Origin: an uncultured Candidatus Thioglobus sp.
GTDB lineage: Bacteria > Pseudomonadota > Gammaproteobacteria > PS1 > Pseudothioglobaceae
NCBI GenBank assembly: GCA_905618925.1
Contig: CAJQTG010000001.1
Location: forward strand, 1 to 64,000
Reading direction: 5' to 3'
Length of the DNA stretch: 64,000 nt
Each line of letters starts with the position of its first letter. The stretch's first letter is position 1. The position numbers and the translations under genes are program-made. Under the pieces are notes generated by a model. It worked only from the letters and a program-made list of their open reading frames with translations, ran no database searches and was not told the DNA's origin. This document shows positions 35,934 through 44,924 of the stretch, piece after piece.

Positions 35934-38378
35934 ATGAGCTTTATCAATTATTTATCTGAACGCCCTAAACTGACGCAATTGGGCATTGTCCTCATTGTGT
36001 TTTTTATTCTCATGTCAATGACAGGTCAGTACCATGATTTGATAGTAGAGCGTCATTTATTTGCCAAGTCTGTTGTTAAGGGAGAAATACAATCTTCGGC
36101 TGGTTTTGCTGAATCCATGTCAATGATTCTGAATTGGCAACTTCCTCCTCAACTCGTTAGAATTCCTGAGCTGACTTTTTATCACCCTGTCATTAACACT
36201 TCCGCCACCTATGTTCTAATAGCTTTATTGGTAACTGCTGGGCTCTTATACAAAAGCTTTGCAGAGAGTGTCAATAAATCACAGTGGTTAAGTGTCAATT
36301 GGTTTCAAATTATTAGCAAGGGCTTTGTTGGCATTATTGTGGGTCTTCTGTTTATACCTACTTTGTATAACTGGTTTTTTGGTGAGGTGACAAGCAGTAC
36401 GTTTTGGGAAATACCAACAATGTTGGAAAATTTTTCTCAGTACCTCATGTTTGAATTTTGGTTGACACCAGTTTACGACCCAGAAATTGATGACTATGAA
36501 GACTATGGTCGAGTTCGATTATTTACCCGAGCTATTGGCGCCTCTTTATTGTTTTTAATTACTTTAATTCGGGAATTATTGATTGGTGGTTTTGAGACAG
36601 TCGTTTCACTTGCCAATGTTTTTAGTGATCAATCCGGCTGGGATTGGCTCGGTGAAAATAAGGATAAGTGGTACTCCAGTATCCCTGCTATTCCTTGGAC
36701 AGTATTAACTGCCGGTGCTTTTATTTTGGGTTATAAACTTAAAGGTGTGGGTCTTTCTATATTGGCTGGTTTTAGTTGTATTTACTTGGCTGTATTCGGC
36801 CAATGGGAACCCGCAATGGAGACACTCTCTTTGGTGTTGGTTGCTGCGCCGGTCTCTGTTTTATTAGGTGTTATCTGGGGTGTGCTTGCCTACAAGAGTA
36901 GAACGGTTGAGAGAGTAATAACGCCATTGCTCCTCGTTGCACAAACGATGCCACATTTCTCGTATTTGATACCAGTACTTGTGTTCTTTGGTATTGGTGA
37001 CCATGCGGGTGCGATTGCAACAATAATTTTTGCAACACCTCCGATGATTCGACTCACCTTGCTAGGTCTCAAAAGAGTCTCTCCAGAGGTTTTAGATGCA
37101 GGCATGATGAGTGGTTGCCATAATTATCAACTGATGTTTAAAGTTTTGATACCTACTGCAAGGCGCGACATTTTAATTGGCGTCAACCAGGTAATTATGC
37201 AGTGCTTGGCTATGGTGGTGATTGCTTCTTTTATTGGAGCTAAGGGCCTGGGTTTTAACTTATTACTCGCTCTAAACCAACTAAGGGTAGGTCAAGCGCT
37301 AGAATTAGGAGTATGTATTGTCCTGATTGCTGTAGTGTTAGATAAATTATCTTTAGCTTGGGCCAATAAGCAAACCGACTACTTTGCCGACCTTTCTTTT
37401 GTTGAGAGAAATAAAACAGCTCTTTTGTTTGTTGCAGTTTTCTTTGCCGCTCTTTTGTTTGCTTGGTTTGGTAACTGGATGTTTGCTGATACTGCAAAAG
37501 GTATTAACTATTTTTACACGATACCCCACAACAAAGGTATTACCACTGAGCCATTTTGGCAGGCAGGCGTTGACTTCATGGTTTCAACTTGGAGAGCGGA
37601 TATTAAAATATTTAACAAGTGGTTACTGGTGGAAGTGTTGATGCCAATGAAAGCGTCTTATCTGGCCATGCCAGCAATAGCAACTTTTGTTCTAACAATG
37701 GGTGTTGGTTACATTATCGGTGGCATTCGTTCTGCGATTGTCATTGGTTTGTTTATGTTGTTTATTGCTCTAACACCCTGGTGGGAAAGAGCCTTGATAA
37801 CTATGTATATGCTGACGTTTGCAGTCATTGTTTCTGTTGTTATTGGTACGATTGTTGGTGCAATCTGTGTGCAAAATAAGAGGGCAACCAAATTCATTCT
37901 TTTAGTTTGTGACACTTTTCAAACTTTTCCGTCGTTCATTTATCTTATTCCGGTGATTATGCTCTTTGGTGTGACTGACACTTCAGTGTTAATTGCGGTC
38001 ATTGTCTACGCTGTTATTCCGCCTACTCGCTACACCGTAGAAGGCCTGAGAAATGTACCGGAATCTTTGCTTGAAGCGGGGGATATGTCGGGCGCAACAA
38101 AACTTCAGCGTCTGGTTAAAATCGAGTTCCCATTAGCTTTCCCACATATTATGCTGGGCGTCAATCAGTGCGTTGTTTTTTCATTGTTTATGATTATTAT
38201 AGGTGCGTTTATTGGTACTACAGGTTTAGGCCAAGAAATAATGCAACAACTTTTTTCTGGAGGCAATATTGGAAGTGGTCTAATTCTTGGTTTATGCGTG
38301 GCGTTTATCGGTCTTGCAGTGGATCATTTAATCCAGACCTGGGCAACTAAGAGAAGAAAGTTACTAGGAATTGACTAG
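35934..38378 (+). CDS. tmoV: TMAO/betaine ABC transporter, double-domain permease
   Basis: 814-residue inner-membrane protein with two ProW-type permease domains in one chain. The EAA loops are visible in both: AGMMSGCHNYQLMFKVLIPTARRDILIG in the first (about 395-420) and AGDMSGATKLQRLVKIEFPLAFPHIMLG in the second (about 715-745). A soluble or membrane-peripheral stretch (residues about 165-250) and an N-terminal span precede the first domain. Such a fused permease replaces the usual homodimer and is known from TMAO/betaine importers of marine bacteria. It starts 10 nt after the ATPase gene. Confidence 0.82.
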   Translation: MSFINYLSERPKLTQLGIVLIVFFILMSMTGQYHDLIVERHLFAKSVVKGEIQSSAGFAESMSMILNWQLPPQLVRIPELTFYHPVINTSATYVLIALLVTAGLLYKSFAESVNKSQWLSVNWFQIISKGFVGIIVGLLFIPTLYNWFFGEVTSSTFWEIPTMLENFSQYLMFEFWLTPVYDPEIDDYEDYGRVRLFTRAIGASLLFLITLIRELLIGGFETVVSLANVFSDQSGWDWLGENKDKWYSSIPAIPWTVLTAGAFILGYKLKGVGLSILAGFSCIYLAVFGQWEPAMETLSLVLVAAPVSVLLGVIWGVLAYKSRTVERVITPLLLVAQTMPHFSYLIPVLVFFGIGDHAGAIATIIFATPPMIRLTLLGLKRVSPEVLDAGMMSGCHNYQLMFKVLIPTARRDILIGVNQVIMQCLAMVVIASFIGAKGLGFNLLLALNQLRVGQALELGVCIVLIAVVLDKLSLAWANKQTDYFADLSFVERNKTALLFVAVFFAALLFAWFGNWMFADTAKGINYFYTIPHNKGITTEPFWQAGVDFMVSTWRADIKIFNKWLLVEVLMPMKASYLAMPAIATFVLTMGVGYIIGGIRSAIVIGLFMLFIALTPWWERALITMYMLTFAVIVSVVIGTIVGAICVQNKRATKFILLVCDTFQTFPSFIYLIPVIMLFGVTDTSVLIAVIVYAVIPPTRYTVEGLRNVPESLLEAGDMSGATKLQRLVKIEFPLAFPHIMLGVNQCVVFSLFMIIIGAFIGTTGLGQEIMQQLFSGGNIGSGLILGLCVAFIGLAVDHLIQTWATKRRKLLGID

Positions 38379-38498
38379 ATTCTATCCATTTCTAATAGAA
38401 CCCTTCTAAATTCAAATCTAAGTGAAATTAATTAATAATTTACTTTTTTTTACTATGATAATATTTGTAGTATAAAAAGAGTTCAAAAGGAAATATAA

Positions 38499-39332
38499 AT
38501 GAAAATAATTAATGGTAAGGTTCTTGCTGAAAATCTTAGAAAAAATATTGCTAATGATGTCAAGCAATATTCTAGGCCCCCTGGTCTAGCAGTCATTTTA
38601 GTTGGTGATGATGAAGCTTCTAAGGTTTATGTAAGAAACAAGTCTAAAGCTTGTGTCCAGGTTGGATTTTATTCAGACCAAATTCATAAATCATCAAACA
38701 TTACTCAAGATGAGTTATTGTCTGAAGTTAAAAGGCTGAATGAAAATAATAATATTGATGGCATCTTAGTTCAGCTTCCTTTGCCTGCTCATATTGATGC
38801 CAATGTAATAATTGAGTCGATTGTTCCCGAAAAAGATGTTGACGGTTTTAGTAGTGAAAATATTGGTAAGCTAAGTTTAAATAAACCGTTCATTAGTCCT
38901 TGCACTCCAAGAGGGGTGATGAAAATGTTAGCCTCTATCAAGTGTGACTTAAGGGGTAAGGATTGCGTAGTCATTGGTGCCTCAAATATCGTTGGAAGGC
39001 CAATGGCGATGGAGTTTCTTAATGCTGGTGCTACAGTTCAAGTTTGCCACAAGGGGACAAAAGATATAAAGCTTAAAACTAAGTCAGCAGATGTTATTGT
39101 TGCTGCTGCTGGAGTTCCAAACTTAGTTAATGCTGACTGGATAAAAGAAGGCGCTATTATTATTGATGTTGGTATTAATAGACTTGAAGATGGATCTTTA
39201 ACTGGTGACGTGGATTATGAATCAGTAAAAGGGATGGTTTCTGCTATCTCTCCTGTTCCTGGTGGAGTTGGTCCAATGACTATTGCAGTGTTACTTGAGA
39301 ATACATTAACAGCTTATAAAGCAAGACTATAA
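38499..39332 (+). CDS. folD: Methylenetetrahydrofolate dehydrogenase / cyclohydrolase
   Basis: 277-residue bifunctional enzyme that oxidises 5,10-methylene-THF to methenyl-THF with NADP+ and hydrolyses it to 10-formyl-THF. YVRNKSKACVQVGF holds the catalytic lysine region; GILVQLPLPAHID, the Rossmann VVIGASNIVGRPMA and SPVPGGVGPMTIAVL are signatures. The active-site Asp lies in EKDVDGFSS. Placed after tdm-tmoXWV, it probably carries C1 units from demethylation to biosynthesis and to formate. AAAAGGAAA precedes the ATG. Convergent with the Rieske gene, 6 nt apart. Confidence 0.95.
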   Translation: MKIINGKVLAENLRKNIANDVKQYSRPPGLAVILVGDDEASKVYVRNKSKACVQVGFYSDQIHKSSNITQDELLSEVKRLNENNNIDGILVQLPLPAHIDANVIIESIVPEKDVDGFSSENIGKLSLNKPFISPCTPRGVMKMLASIKCDLRGKDCVVIGASNIVGRPMAMEFLNAGATVQVCHKGTKDIKLKTKSADVIVAAAGVPNLVNADWIKEGAIIIDVGINRLEDGSLTGDVDYESVKGMVSAISPVPGGVGPMTIAVLLENTLTAYKARL

Positions 39333-39338
39333 ATTAGC

Positions 39339-40499
39339 TTACTGCTTTATCCTAAAGTTTTTTAAAAGTTTAGCTACCCATTGATGAAAGCAGTGCGTAG
39401 CGCTATCCATAACTGGTGAGAATTTTCCGCCATCAAACATTAGACCATTTCTTCCGCGCTGCATTCCTTCTACAACTCCAATATCTTCTTTAAATACAGT
39501 CTTCCAAAAGGAAGCATTAGAGTCTATGAGTGTCTTTAGTCCTGGCATTTCAGAAGGTTTTTTTGCGTAATAAAGTGAAACGTGCTCAATTGTTTCATTG
39601 GTGGAGATTGGCTCTATAATTATTGAAAAAAAATGATCTCTATGGATTCCTAGAAGTACATTTGGATATAAGGCTATGTATTCACTTTTAGTGTTCCATT
39701 CATCTGTCAAATCTGCAAAATCTGGAAATACTTTACCGTCATCACTTTTCATTTGATTGTAGACATGAGAGCCTTGACCAGAGAAGTGCCCCATTTCTTC
39801 AATATGATAATGATCCTCAATACTTGAGTTAATATTAAGCTCAGGGTGAACCCAAGGTAAGTGGTAGCTTTCACAGTAGTTTTCAACTGCTAGCTTCCAG
39901 TTAGTTTTAAGATGAAGTTTGAATGAAGAGCTTTCGCCTCCATGATAAAGAGGTTTGTCAAACTCAGACCATCTCTTAATTGCTCTTGAGGCATAATCAG
40001 CAAACTCTTTAGCAGTATTAGAAATGTTTACAAAGACGACATCTTGCCAAACTGAAGATCTAATTTTAAAGAGACTAAGTTCTTCATTTTTAATAGACTC
40101 ATGAGTATTTATATCCGTACCTCCAACCATTGGTGTTGCGCACAAATTGCCATCAAGGCTGTAACACCAGCTGTGATATGGACAACTTATAACGCCTTTT
40201 ATGTTTGTTGGCTTATCAATTAAAATCATTCCTCTATGACGACAAGTATTTTGAAATACATTGATATCTCCATTCGAGTTACGAACCAACATCAAAGGCA
40301 TTCCAACAAAGTTCAATGGCTTTACATCGCCTGGATTAGGTATGTCATTCCCAGTGCCAATTGCTGACCAATTATCAAATAAAATTGCTTTTTTTTCTTC
40401 ATCAAAAACAGCCTCACTCACATAATGCTCATTAGGCAAACCTTTTGCTTGATCAGTTGATGTTAGAACAGAGTCTAAGTTACTTAGAGGAATGGACAT
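39339..40499 (-). CDS. Rieske non-haem iron oxygenase, alpha subunit
   Basis: 386 residues. The Rieske [2Fe-2S] motif is CRHRG with CPYHSWCYSLDG (Cys-x-His...Cys-x-x-His). The catalytic domain has NWKLAVENYCESYHLPWVHPEL, giving the bridging Asn/Glu and the two iron His residues. It belongs to the GbcA-like branch, in which members hydroxylate N-methyl groups of glycine betaine, stachydrine or carnitine-like substrates. No reductase gene (GbcB-like) is beside it, so it must borrow one. In this island, glycine betaine or a methylated amine is the likely substrate. A LysR gene lies upstream on the same strand. Confidence 0.8.
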   Translation of the reverse strand: MSIPLSNLDSVLTSTDQAKGLPNEHYVSEAVFDEEKKAILFDNWSAIGTGNDIPNPGDVKPLNFVGMPLMLVRNSNGDINVFQNTCRHRGMILIDKPTNIKGVISCPYHSWCYSLDGNLCATPMVGGTDINTHESIKNEELSLFKIRSSVWQDVVFVNISNTAKEFADYASRAIKRWSEFDKPLYHGGESSSFKLHLKTNWKLAVENYCESYHLPWVHPELNINSSIEDHYHIEEMGHFSGQGSHVYNQMKSDDGKVFPDFADLTDEWNTKSEYIALYPNVLLGIHRDHFFSIIIEPISTNETIEHVSLYYAKKPSEMPGLKTLIDSNASFWKTVFKEDIGVVEGMQRGRNGLMFDGGKFSPVMDSATHCFHQWVAKLLKNFRIKQ

Positions 40500-40726
40500 G
40501 AAGATAAAGTTGGAGTAAAAAAAGCTATGATACTATTAGTGTAAAGTGATTATTCTTAATAAAATTACTTAAAAAAATTGAATATATTTCAATTAATAAA
40601 AGTACTCACTCAATTTGTATGTACAAAATTCGTTATCTCTCCCTTGAACCAATTTCATTAATTCCAACTAATGTAGGTATTGAATAAAAACAAATTATAA
40701 CTATCAGAAAGACAGCTTTCATAGAA

Positions 40727-41617
40727 TTATGCTTTTGAAATTAGAAAATCTCTAAGAATTTTGACATTTTCAGGGAGTAAGTCTTCTTTTTCACTCATAA
40801 TATATATGGCTGAAGGCGCGGGTATTGATGTGTCGCCAAGTACAACAAGCTCACCACTATCAATTTTAGGTTTACACAAATGTTTCCATCCTAAGACAAT
40901 TCCCATTCCATCGGAAGCAGCCTGAAGCGCAATCATATAATTGTTGACGTGAGTTCCTGGTGAGATTTTCCCCTTATAACCTAGAGCATTAAACCATGAG
41001 AACCAATTAGACCAATTTTTATCTTTAGCCCGAAGATGAATAAGAGGGGCCTGCGCTAAATCTTCAATAGAAGCATTAGGAAATTCTTTAGCAAAAGCTG
41101 GGCTACATACCGGAACAAGTTCATCTTGAAAGAGTGTGTGCTTCTGGTTTGATTCATTTTCAACAAAACCATAGCAAATTTTTAAATCAACAGCAATGCC
41201 CTGGGAGTCCGGATTGTCAGTTACATGCTGATTGACTGGAATTTCTGGATGTTGTTTCCAGAATTCAGCTAAATGAGGTGGAAGCCAAAGAAAAGAGATT
41301 GCAGTAGTAGCACTAATAATTACCTCTTTGTCTGTAGCAGAGCGCCTAAGATTTGCAAGTGTTGAAGAAATAGCTGTAAAGCTACTTTGAAGAACAGCAA
41401 ATAGAGATTCTCCTTGATCGGTCAAATTATTACCATGGTGCTTCCTATCAAATAATGAAAGTCCAAGTTCGGTCTCTAAAAACTTAATTTGATGGCTTAC
41501 TGCACCTGGAGTAACCCCAAGTTCTTCAGCAGCTCCCTTAAAGCTTCTATGGCGAGCAGCTGTCTCAAACGTTGCAAGAGAGGTTAAGGGCGGTAATTTA
41601 TAGTATCTACGAGACAT
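40727..41617 (-). CDS. LysR-family regulator (GcvA-like)
   Basis: 296 residues. The N-terminal winged helix-turn-helix is LPPLTSLATFETAARHRSFKGAAEELGVTPGAVSHQIKFLETELG, close to GcvA and related LysR proteins. The effector domain runs from about residue 90 (EVIISATTAISFLWLPPHLAEF). It is divergent from the flavoprotein-mgdABCD operon across 392 bp, and is followed on its own strand by the Rieske gene. It is therefore well placed to control one or both. The effector is unknown. Confidence 0.88.
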   Translation of the reverse strand: MSRRYYKLPPLTSLATFETAARHRSFKGAAEELGVTPGAVSHQIKFLETELGLSLFDRKHHGNNLTDQGESLFAVLQSSFTAISSTLANLRRSATDKEVIISATTAISFLWLPPHLAEFWKQHPEIPVNQHVTDNPDSQGIAVDLKICYGFVENESNQKHTLFQDELVPVCSPAFAKEFPNASIEDLAQAPLIHLRAKDKNWSNWFSWFNALGYKGKISPGTHVNNYMIALQAASDGMGIVLGWKHLCKPKIDSGELVVLGDTSIPAPSAIYIMSEKEDLLPENVKILRDFLISKA

Positions 41618-42009
41618 AATTGCTTCCTAAATGTTGAATCCAAGTATACTTACTTCTTGTGTAAATAGTATCCATAATAGACCTTTTTTAACTATATAAG
41701 AGCAAATATTCACTTTTAAATAAAACTTAGACTATTTTATATATCATTTATTTTTTCTTTATTTAGTAGCTTATATGGCACAATTAGCCAGATATATTTA
41801 AAATAATATAGTACTAGACTTAATTATAAAAATTTAAATCAAGTATATAATTTTTTTTTATAGTGCCATAGAATTATTTTCACTTTAGTTCGAATTTTTT
41901 AACCACTTAGTGCTTTCAATTTAAAGATAATAATGATAACTAAAAAACTAGATTTTATTTAAATTTAAGCTTTCATTTCTATAAACAAAAAAATACAAGG
42001 AGTTTTAGT
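41618..42009. other. Divergent regulatory region, LysR / flavoprotein-mgd operon
   Basis: 392 bp without a credible gene. It is extremely AT-rich with many T-runs, for example 41854-41862. It must carry the promoter of the plus-strand operon and the LysR binding site. AAGGAG lies right before the ATG at 42010. I could not choose one -35/-10 pair by eye. Confidence 0.5.
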
Positions 42010-43356
42010 ATGTCTTTACCAAGTCAAGCCGAATATGTTATTGCTGGTGCAGGAATTCATGGATTATCAACTGCATGGAGATTAGCTGAGCGACTAACTG
42101 CAGATGGAAAGGGTGTTAATGGTCGTATTGTCATAATAGATAAAGCAAACAGAATTGCAGCTGGAGCGACTGGAATTGCTTGTGGTGTTGTTCGCAATAA
42201 TTATTTTCAACCTGCTATGAGAAAGTTGATGGCTCATTCAGTTAGTATTTGGGAAAGTGATCCAGATGCTTTTAGTTATCATCCAAACGGATACATGCAA
42301 ATTTCATGCGAAAAAATGCGTGAAGATGTTAAGCAAATCCATGCTGAACAAGCTGCAATTGGCTATGAAAGTGTATTTATTGAAGGTGAAGAAGAGTCGC
42401 GTGACTACATGCTAAGTATGTTTGATGATTGGCAAGCGCAAGGAATTACATCAGTTCTTCATGAAAAGCCTGGTGGCTATGCTAATAATGTTAAAGCAAT
42501 GGAAGGCCTTTCTAAAAAAGTATTAGATTTAGGCGTTACTGTAGTTCTTGAAACTGAGATAACAGGTTTTGTTTCTGAAGGTAATGGTCAAAGAGTTACT
42601 GCGGTTGAGACAGATAAAGGAACGATTGCATGTGACAACCTAATTATTGGAGCGGGACCTTGGGTGCGTGATTTTTGGAATATGCTTGGTCTACCATCTC
42701 AAATTGAATTAAAGGATCTTGAAGGCGAGGTTCATCAAGATATAGATATGTGGCGTTTTTGGCAGCTAGAAGAAGGTGTTTTAGAAATCGATCCTGAAAC
42801 TTTAGTAACCAATGATGGTAAGATTCCGCCAGTTCTTCATATAGATACTGATGCGCCTTTGTACTCAACTGTCGATGGCTCACTTATTACTGATGAACTA
42901 TGGGGAATATATTATAAGCCTGATTGGAGCTTTGGTGGTATCCAAGGCGGCGCTTCACCTTATACAGTTGATACACCTGTAAATGAAGTTGCTATTGATC
43001 CATATGGCCCTGAAAGTAAAGAATTTACAGCGAGTAAAGATTTTCCTGAAATGTGGGTTTCTGCTCTTGCGCATTGTCATAAAAGATTTGAAGGGATGAT
43101 GCCTTATTATCATAAAGAGCCATCGGGCGGTATTGGCTGCTTTACTCCAGACAGCTTTCCTGTTATTGATACTTATAATGAAAATGTAACAATCATTGCA
43201 GATAGTAATCATGGATATAAAATGTTAGGAGTTGGCTGTCTAGTGGCTGAAGAGTTATTAGGTGAAAAACAGGAACTCTTAGAGCCATTTAGATTTAGCC
43301 GCTTTAAAGCGGGCAAGTTACATCCAGTTTCTAATAGTCCTTATCCTTGGAGCTAA
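42010..43356 (+). CDS. DAO-family FAD-dependent oxidoreductase
   Basis: 448 residues. FAD-binding YVIAGAGIHGLSTAWRLAERL is at residues 9-29 and IIGAGPWVRD lies mid-protein. The C-terminal TPDSFPVIDTYN...DSNHGYKMLGVG is the usual closing FAD contact of this family. It resembles the flavin subunits of sarcosine, dimethylglycine and N-methyl amino acid oxidases, but differs clearly from the MgdA/SoxB gene that follows. The operon order (this gene, then mgdABCD, 3 nt gap) suggests it supplies or shares a substrate. Oxidation of dimethylglycine or another secondary or tertiary N-methyl compound is plausible; the substrate is not shown by sequence. Confidence 0.8.
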   Translation: MSLPSQAEYVIAGAGIHGLSTAWRLAERLTADGKGVNGRIVIIDKANRIAAGATGIACGVVRNNYFQPAMRKLMAHSVSIWESDPDAFSYHPNGYMQISCEKMREDVKQIHAEQAAIGYESVFIEGEEESRDYMLSMFDDWQAQGITSVLHEKPGGYANNVKAMEGLSKKVLDLGVTVVLETEITGFVSEGNGQRVTAVETDKGTIACDNLIIGAGPWVRDFWNMLGLPSQIELKDLEGEVHQDIDMWRFWQLEEGVLEIDPETLVTNDGKIPPVLHIDTDAPLYSTVDGSLITDELWGIYYKPDWSFGGIQGGASPYTVDTPVNEVAIDPYGPESKEFTASKDFPEMWVSALAHCHKRFEGMMPYYHKEPSGGIGCFTPDSFPVIDTYNENVTIIADSNHGYKMLGVGCLVAEELLGEKQELLEPFRFSRFKAGKLHPVSNSPYPWS

Positions 43357-43359
43357 ATA

Positions 43360-44622
43360 GTGAGTAAAACACGTTATTCTGGTTTTAAGGTATTCAAAGA
43401 AGCACTAACTGGTCATAAAGGCTGGGAGCCAACTTGGCGTGATGCTGAGCCAAAAGCTGATGGCTATGATGTTGTCATTGTTGGTGGTGGTGGTCATGGT
43501 CTAGCGACTGCTTACTACTTAGCAAAAAATCATGGTATTACAAATGTAGCTGTTGTTGAAAAAGGCTGGATAGGTGGTGGTAATGTGGGTAGAAATACGA
43601 CCATTATAAGATCAAATTATTTGCTGCCTGGTAACGAGCCTTTTTACGAATTTTCAATGAAGCTTTGGGAGAATCTTGAGCAAGATTTAAACTATAACGC
43701 CATGGTTTCTCAGCGTGGTATTATGAATCTAATTCATTCTGATGCCCAGCGTGATGCATTTATTCGAAGAGGTAATGGTATGTTATTCGCTGATGCGGGC
43801 TGCGAATTCATAGAAGCAAAAGAAGTAAAAGAAAGGTATCCATTTTTAGATATGGATAACCCAAGATTTCCAATTAAAGCAGCCTTAGCGCAGCCTCGTG
43901 GAGGCACTGTCCGTCATGATGCTGTAGCTTGGGGATACGCAAGAGGCGCTAGTGATCTTGGAGTTGATATTATTCAAAATTGTGAAGTTACAGGTTTCAA
44001 TATTGAAAATGGTAAATGTTTAGGTGTTCAAACAACTAAGGGTGAAATTAAAGCTGGAAGAGTTGGTGTTTGCGTTGCAGGCTCATCTGGAAGAGTTATG
44101 GCGAAAGCTGGAATTAAACTACCTATTGAAAGTCATGTTCTTCAAGCTTTTGTAACTGAAGGCCTTAAACCAGTAATGGATAATGTAATTACTTTTGGAG
44201 CTGGACATTTTTACTGTTCTCAATCTGACAAAGGTGGCCTTGTATTTGGTGGTGATATTGATGGTTATAACACATATGCTCAACGAGGAAATTTACCCGT
44301 TGTAGAAGATGTTTGCTCAGGTGGTATGGCTATTATGCCAATGATTGGCCGAGCTAGATTACTTAGAATGTGGGGAGGAGTTATGGACATGTCAATGGAT
44401 GGCTCTCCGTTTATAGATAGTACTGAAATTGATGAATTATTTTTTAATGGTGGTTGGTGTTATGGCGGCTTTAAGGCAACGCCTGCTAGTGGATATTGTT
44501 ATGCTCACTTGCTTGCAACAAACTCTCCACACGAAGTAGCAACAGCATATAAGCTTGATCGATTTAGGCGTGGCGCAATGATTGATGAGAAAGGTGTTGG
44601 CGCTCAACCAAATCTGCATTAG
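43360..44622 (+). CDS. mgdA: N-methylglutamate dehydrogenase / sarcosine oxidase, beta-like subunit
   Basis: 420 residues from a GTG start. FAD-binding DVVIVGGGGHGLATAYYLAKNHG is near residue 37-60. GGNVGRNTTIIRSNYL is the SoxB hallmark. His186 in GGTVRHDAVAWGYARGA sits where heterotetrameric sarcosine oxidase attaches FMN covalently. The flavoprotein oxidises the N-methyl group of a secondary amino acid. With gmaS and mgsABC in the same island, N-methylglutamate is the preferred substrate; sarcosine from betaine breakdown is the alternative. The order soxB-D-A-G equals mgdA-B-C-D. Confidence 0.8.
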   Translation: MSKTRYSGFKVFKEALTGHKGWEPTWRDAEPKADGYDVVIVGGGGHGLATAYYLAKNHGITNVAVVEKGWIGGGNVGRNTTIIRSNYLLPGNEPFYEFSMKLWENLEQDLNYNAMVSQRGIMNLIHSDAQRDAFIRRGNGMLFADAGCEFIEAKEVKERYPFLDMDNPRFPIKAALAQPRGGTVRHDAVAWGYARGASDLGVDIIQNCEVTGFNIENGKCLGVQTTKGEIKAGRVGVCVAGSSGRVMAKAGIKLPIESHVLQAFVTEGLKPVMDNVITFGAGHFYCSQSDKGGLVFGGDIDGYNTYAQRGNLPVVEDVCSGGMAIMPMIGRARLLRMWGGVMDMSMDGSPFIDSTEIDELFFNGGWCYGGFKATPASGYCYAHLLATNSPHEVATAYKLDRFRRGAMIDEKGVGAQPNLH

Positions 44623-44633
44623 GAAGACATAAT

Positions 44634-44924
44634 ATGATAATAAATCATCCATTACTTGGTCCTCGTGATTCTGAAGAATTTGTTTACTTAGGTTCAGCTG
44701 ATCTTATAAAGCGCCCCAATAATTGGGAGGAAGATGCATCCGCTGAAGACTTTTATCAATACCAATATATTAGAGAAAATATTGCTGGTGATCATCGTGA
44801 GCTTTGGTACCATGAGCAGGGCGATCAGTCTTGGCTAGTTGTTACTAGAAATACTTTATCGCATGAAATTCTTAATGTTGAGTTAGCTCAAGATGTCTCA
44901 AGAGAAATAGGTAGAGGAAAATGA
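44634..44924 (+). CDS. mgdB: N-methylglutamate dehydrogenase / sarcosine oxidase, delta-like subunit
   Basis: 96 residues. LGPRDSEEFVYLGSADLIKRP and YQYQYIRENIAGDHRELWYHEQGDQSWLVVTRNT match the delta subunit. Classical delta subunits bind zinc through a CxxC-type pair near the start and a His plus Cys about 60 residues in. Here the N-terminus reads MIINHPLLGPRD; the protein has no cysteine at all, and the second-site Cys is Asp64 next to His60. Zinc binding in the known manner is therefore excluded. ATGA overlap with the next gene. Confidence 0.8.
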   Translation: MIINHPLLGPRDSEEFVYLGSADLIKRPNNWEEDASAEDFYQYQYIRENIAGDHRELWYHEQGDQSWLVVTRNTLSHEILNVELAQDVSREIGRGK

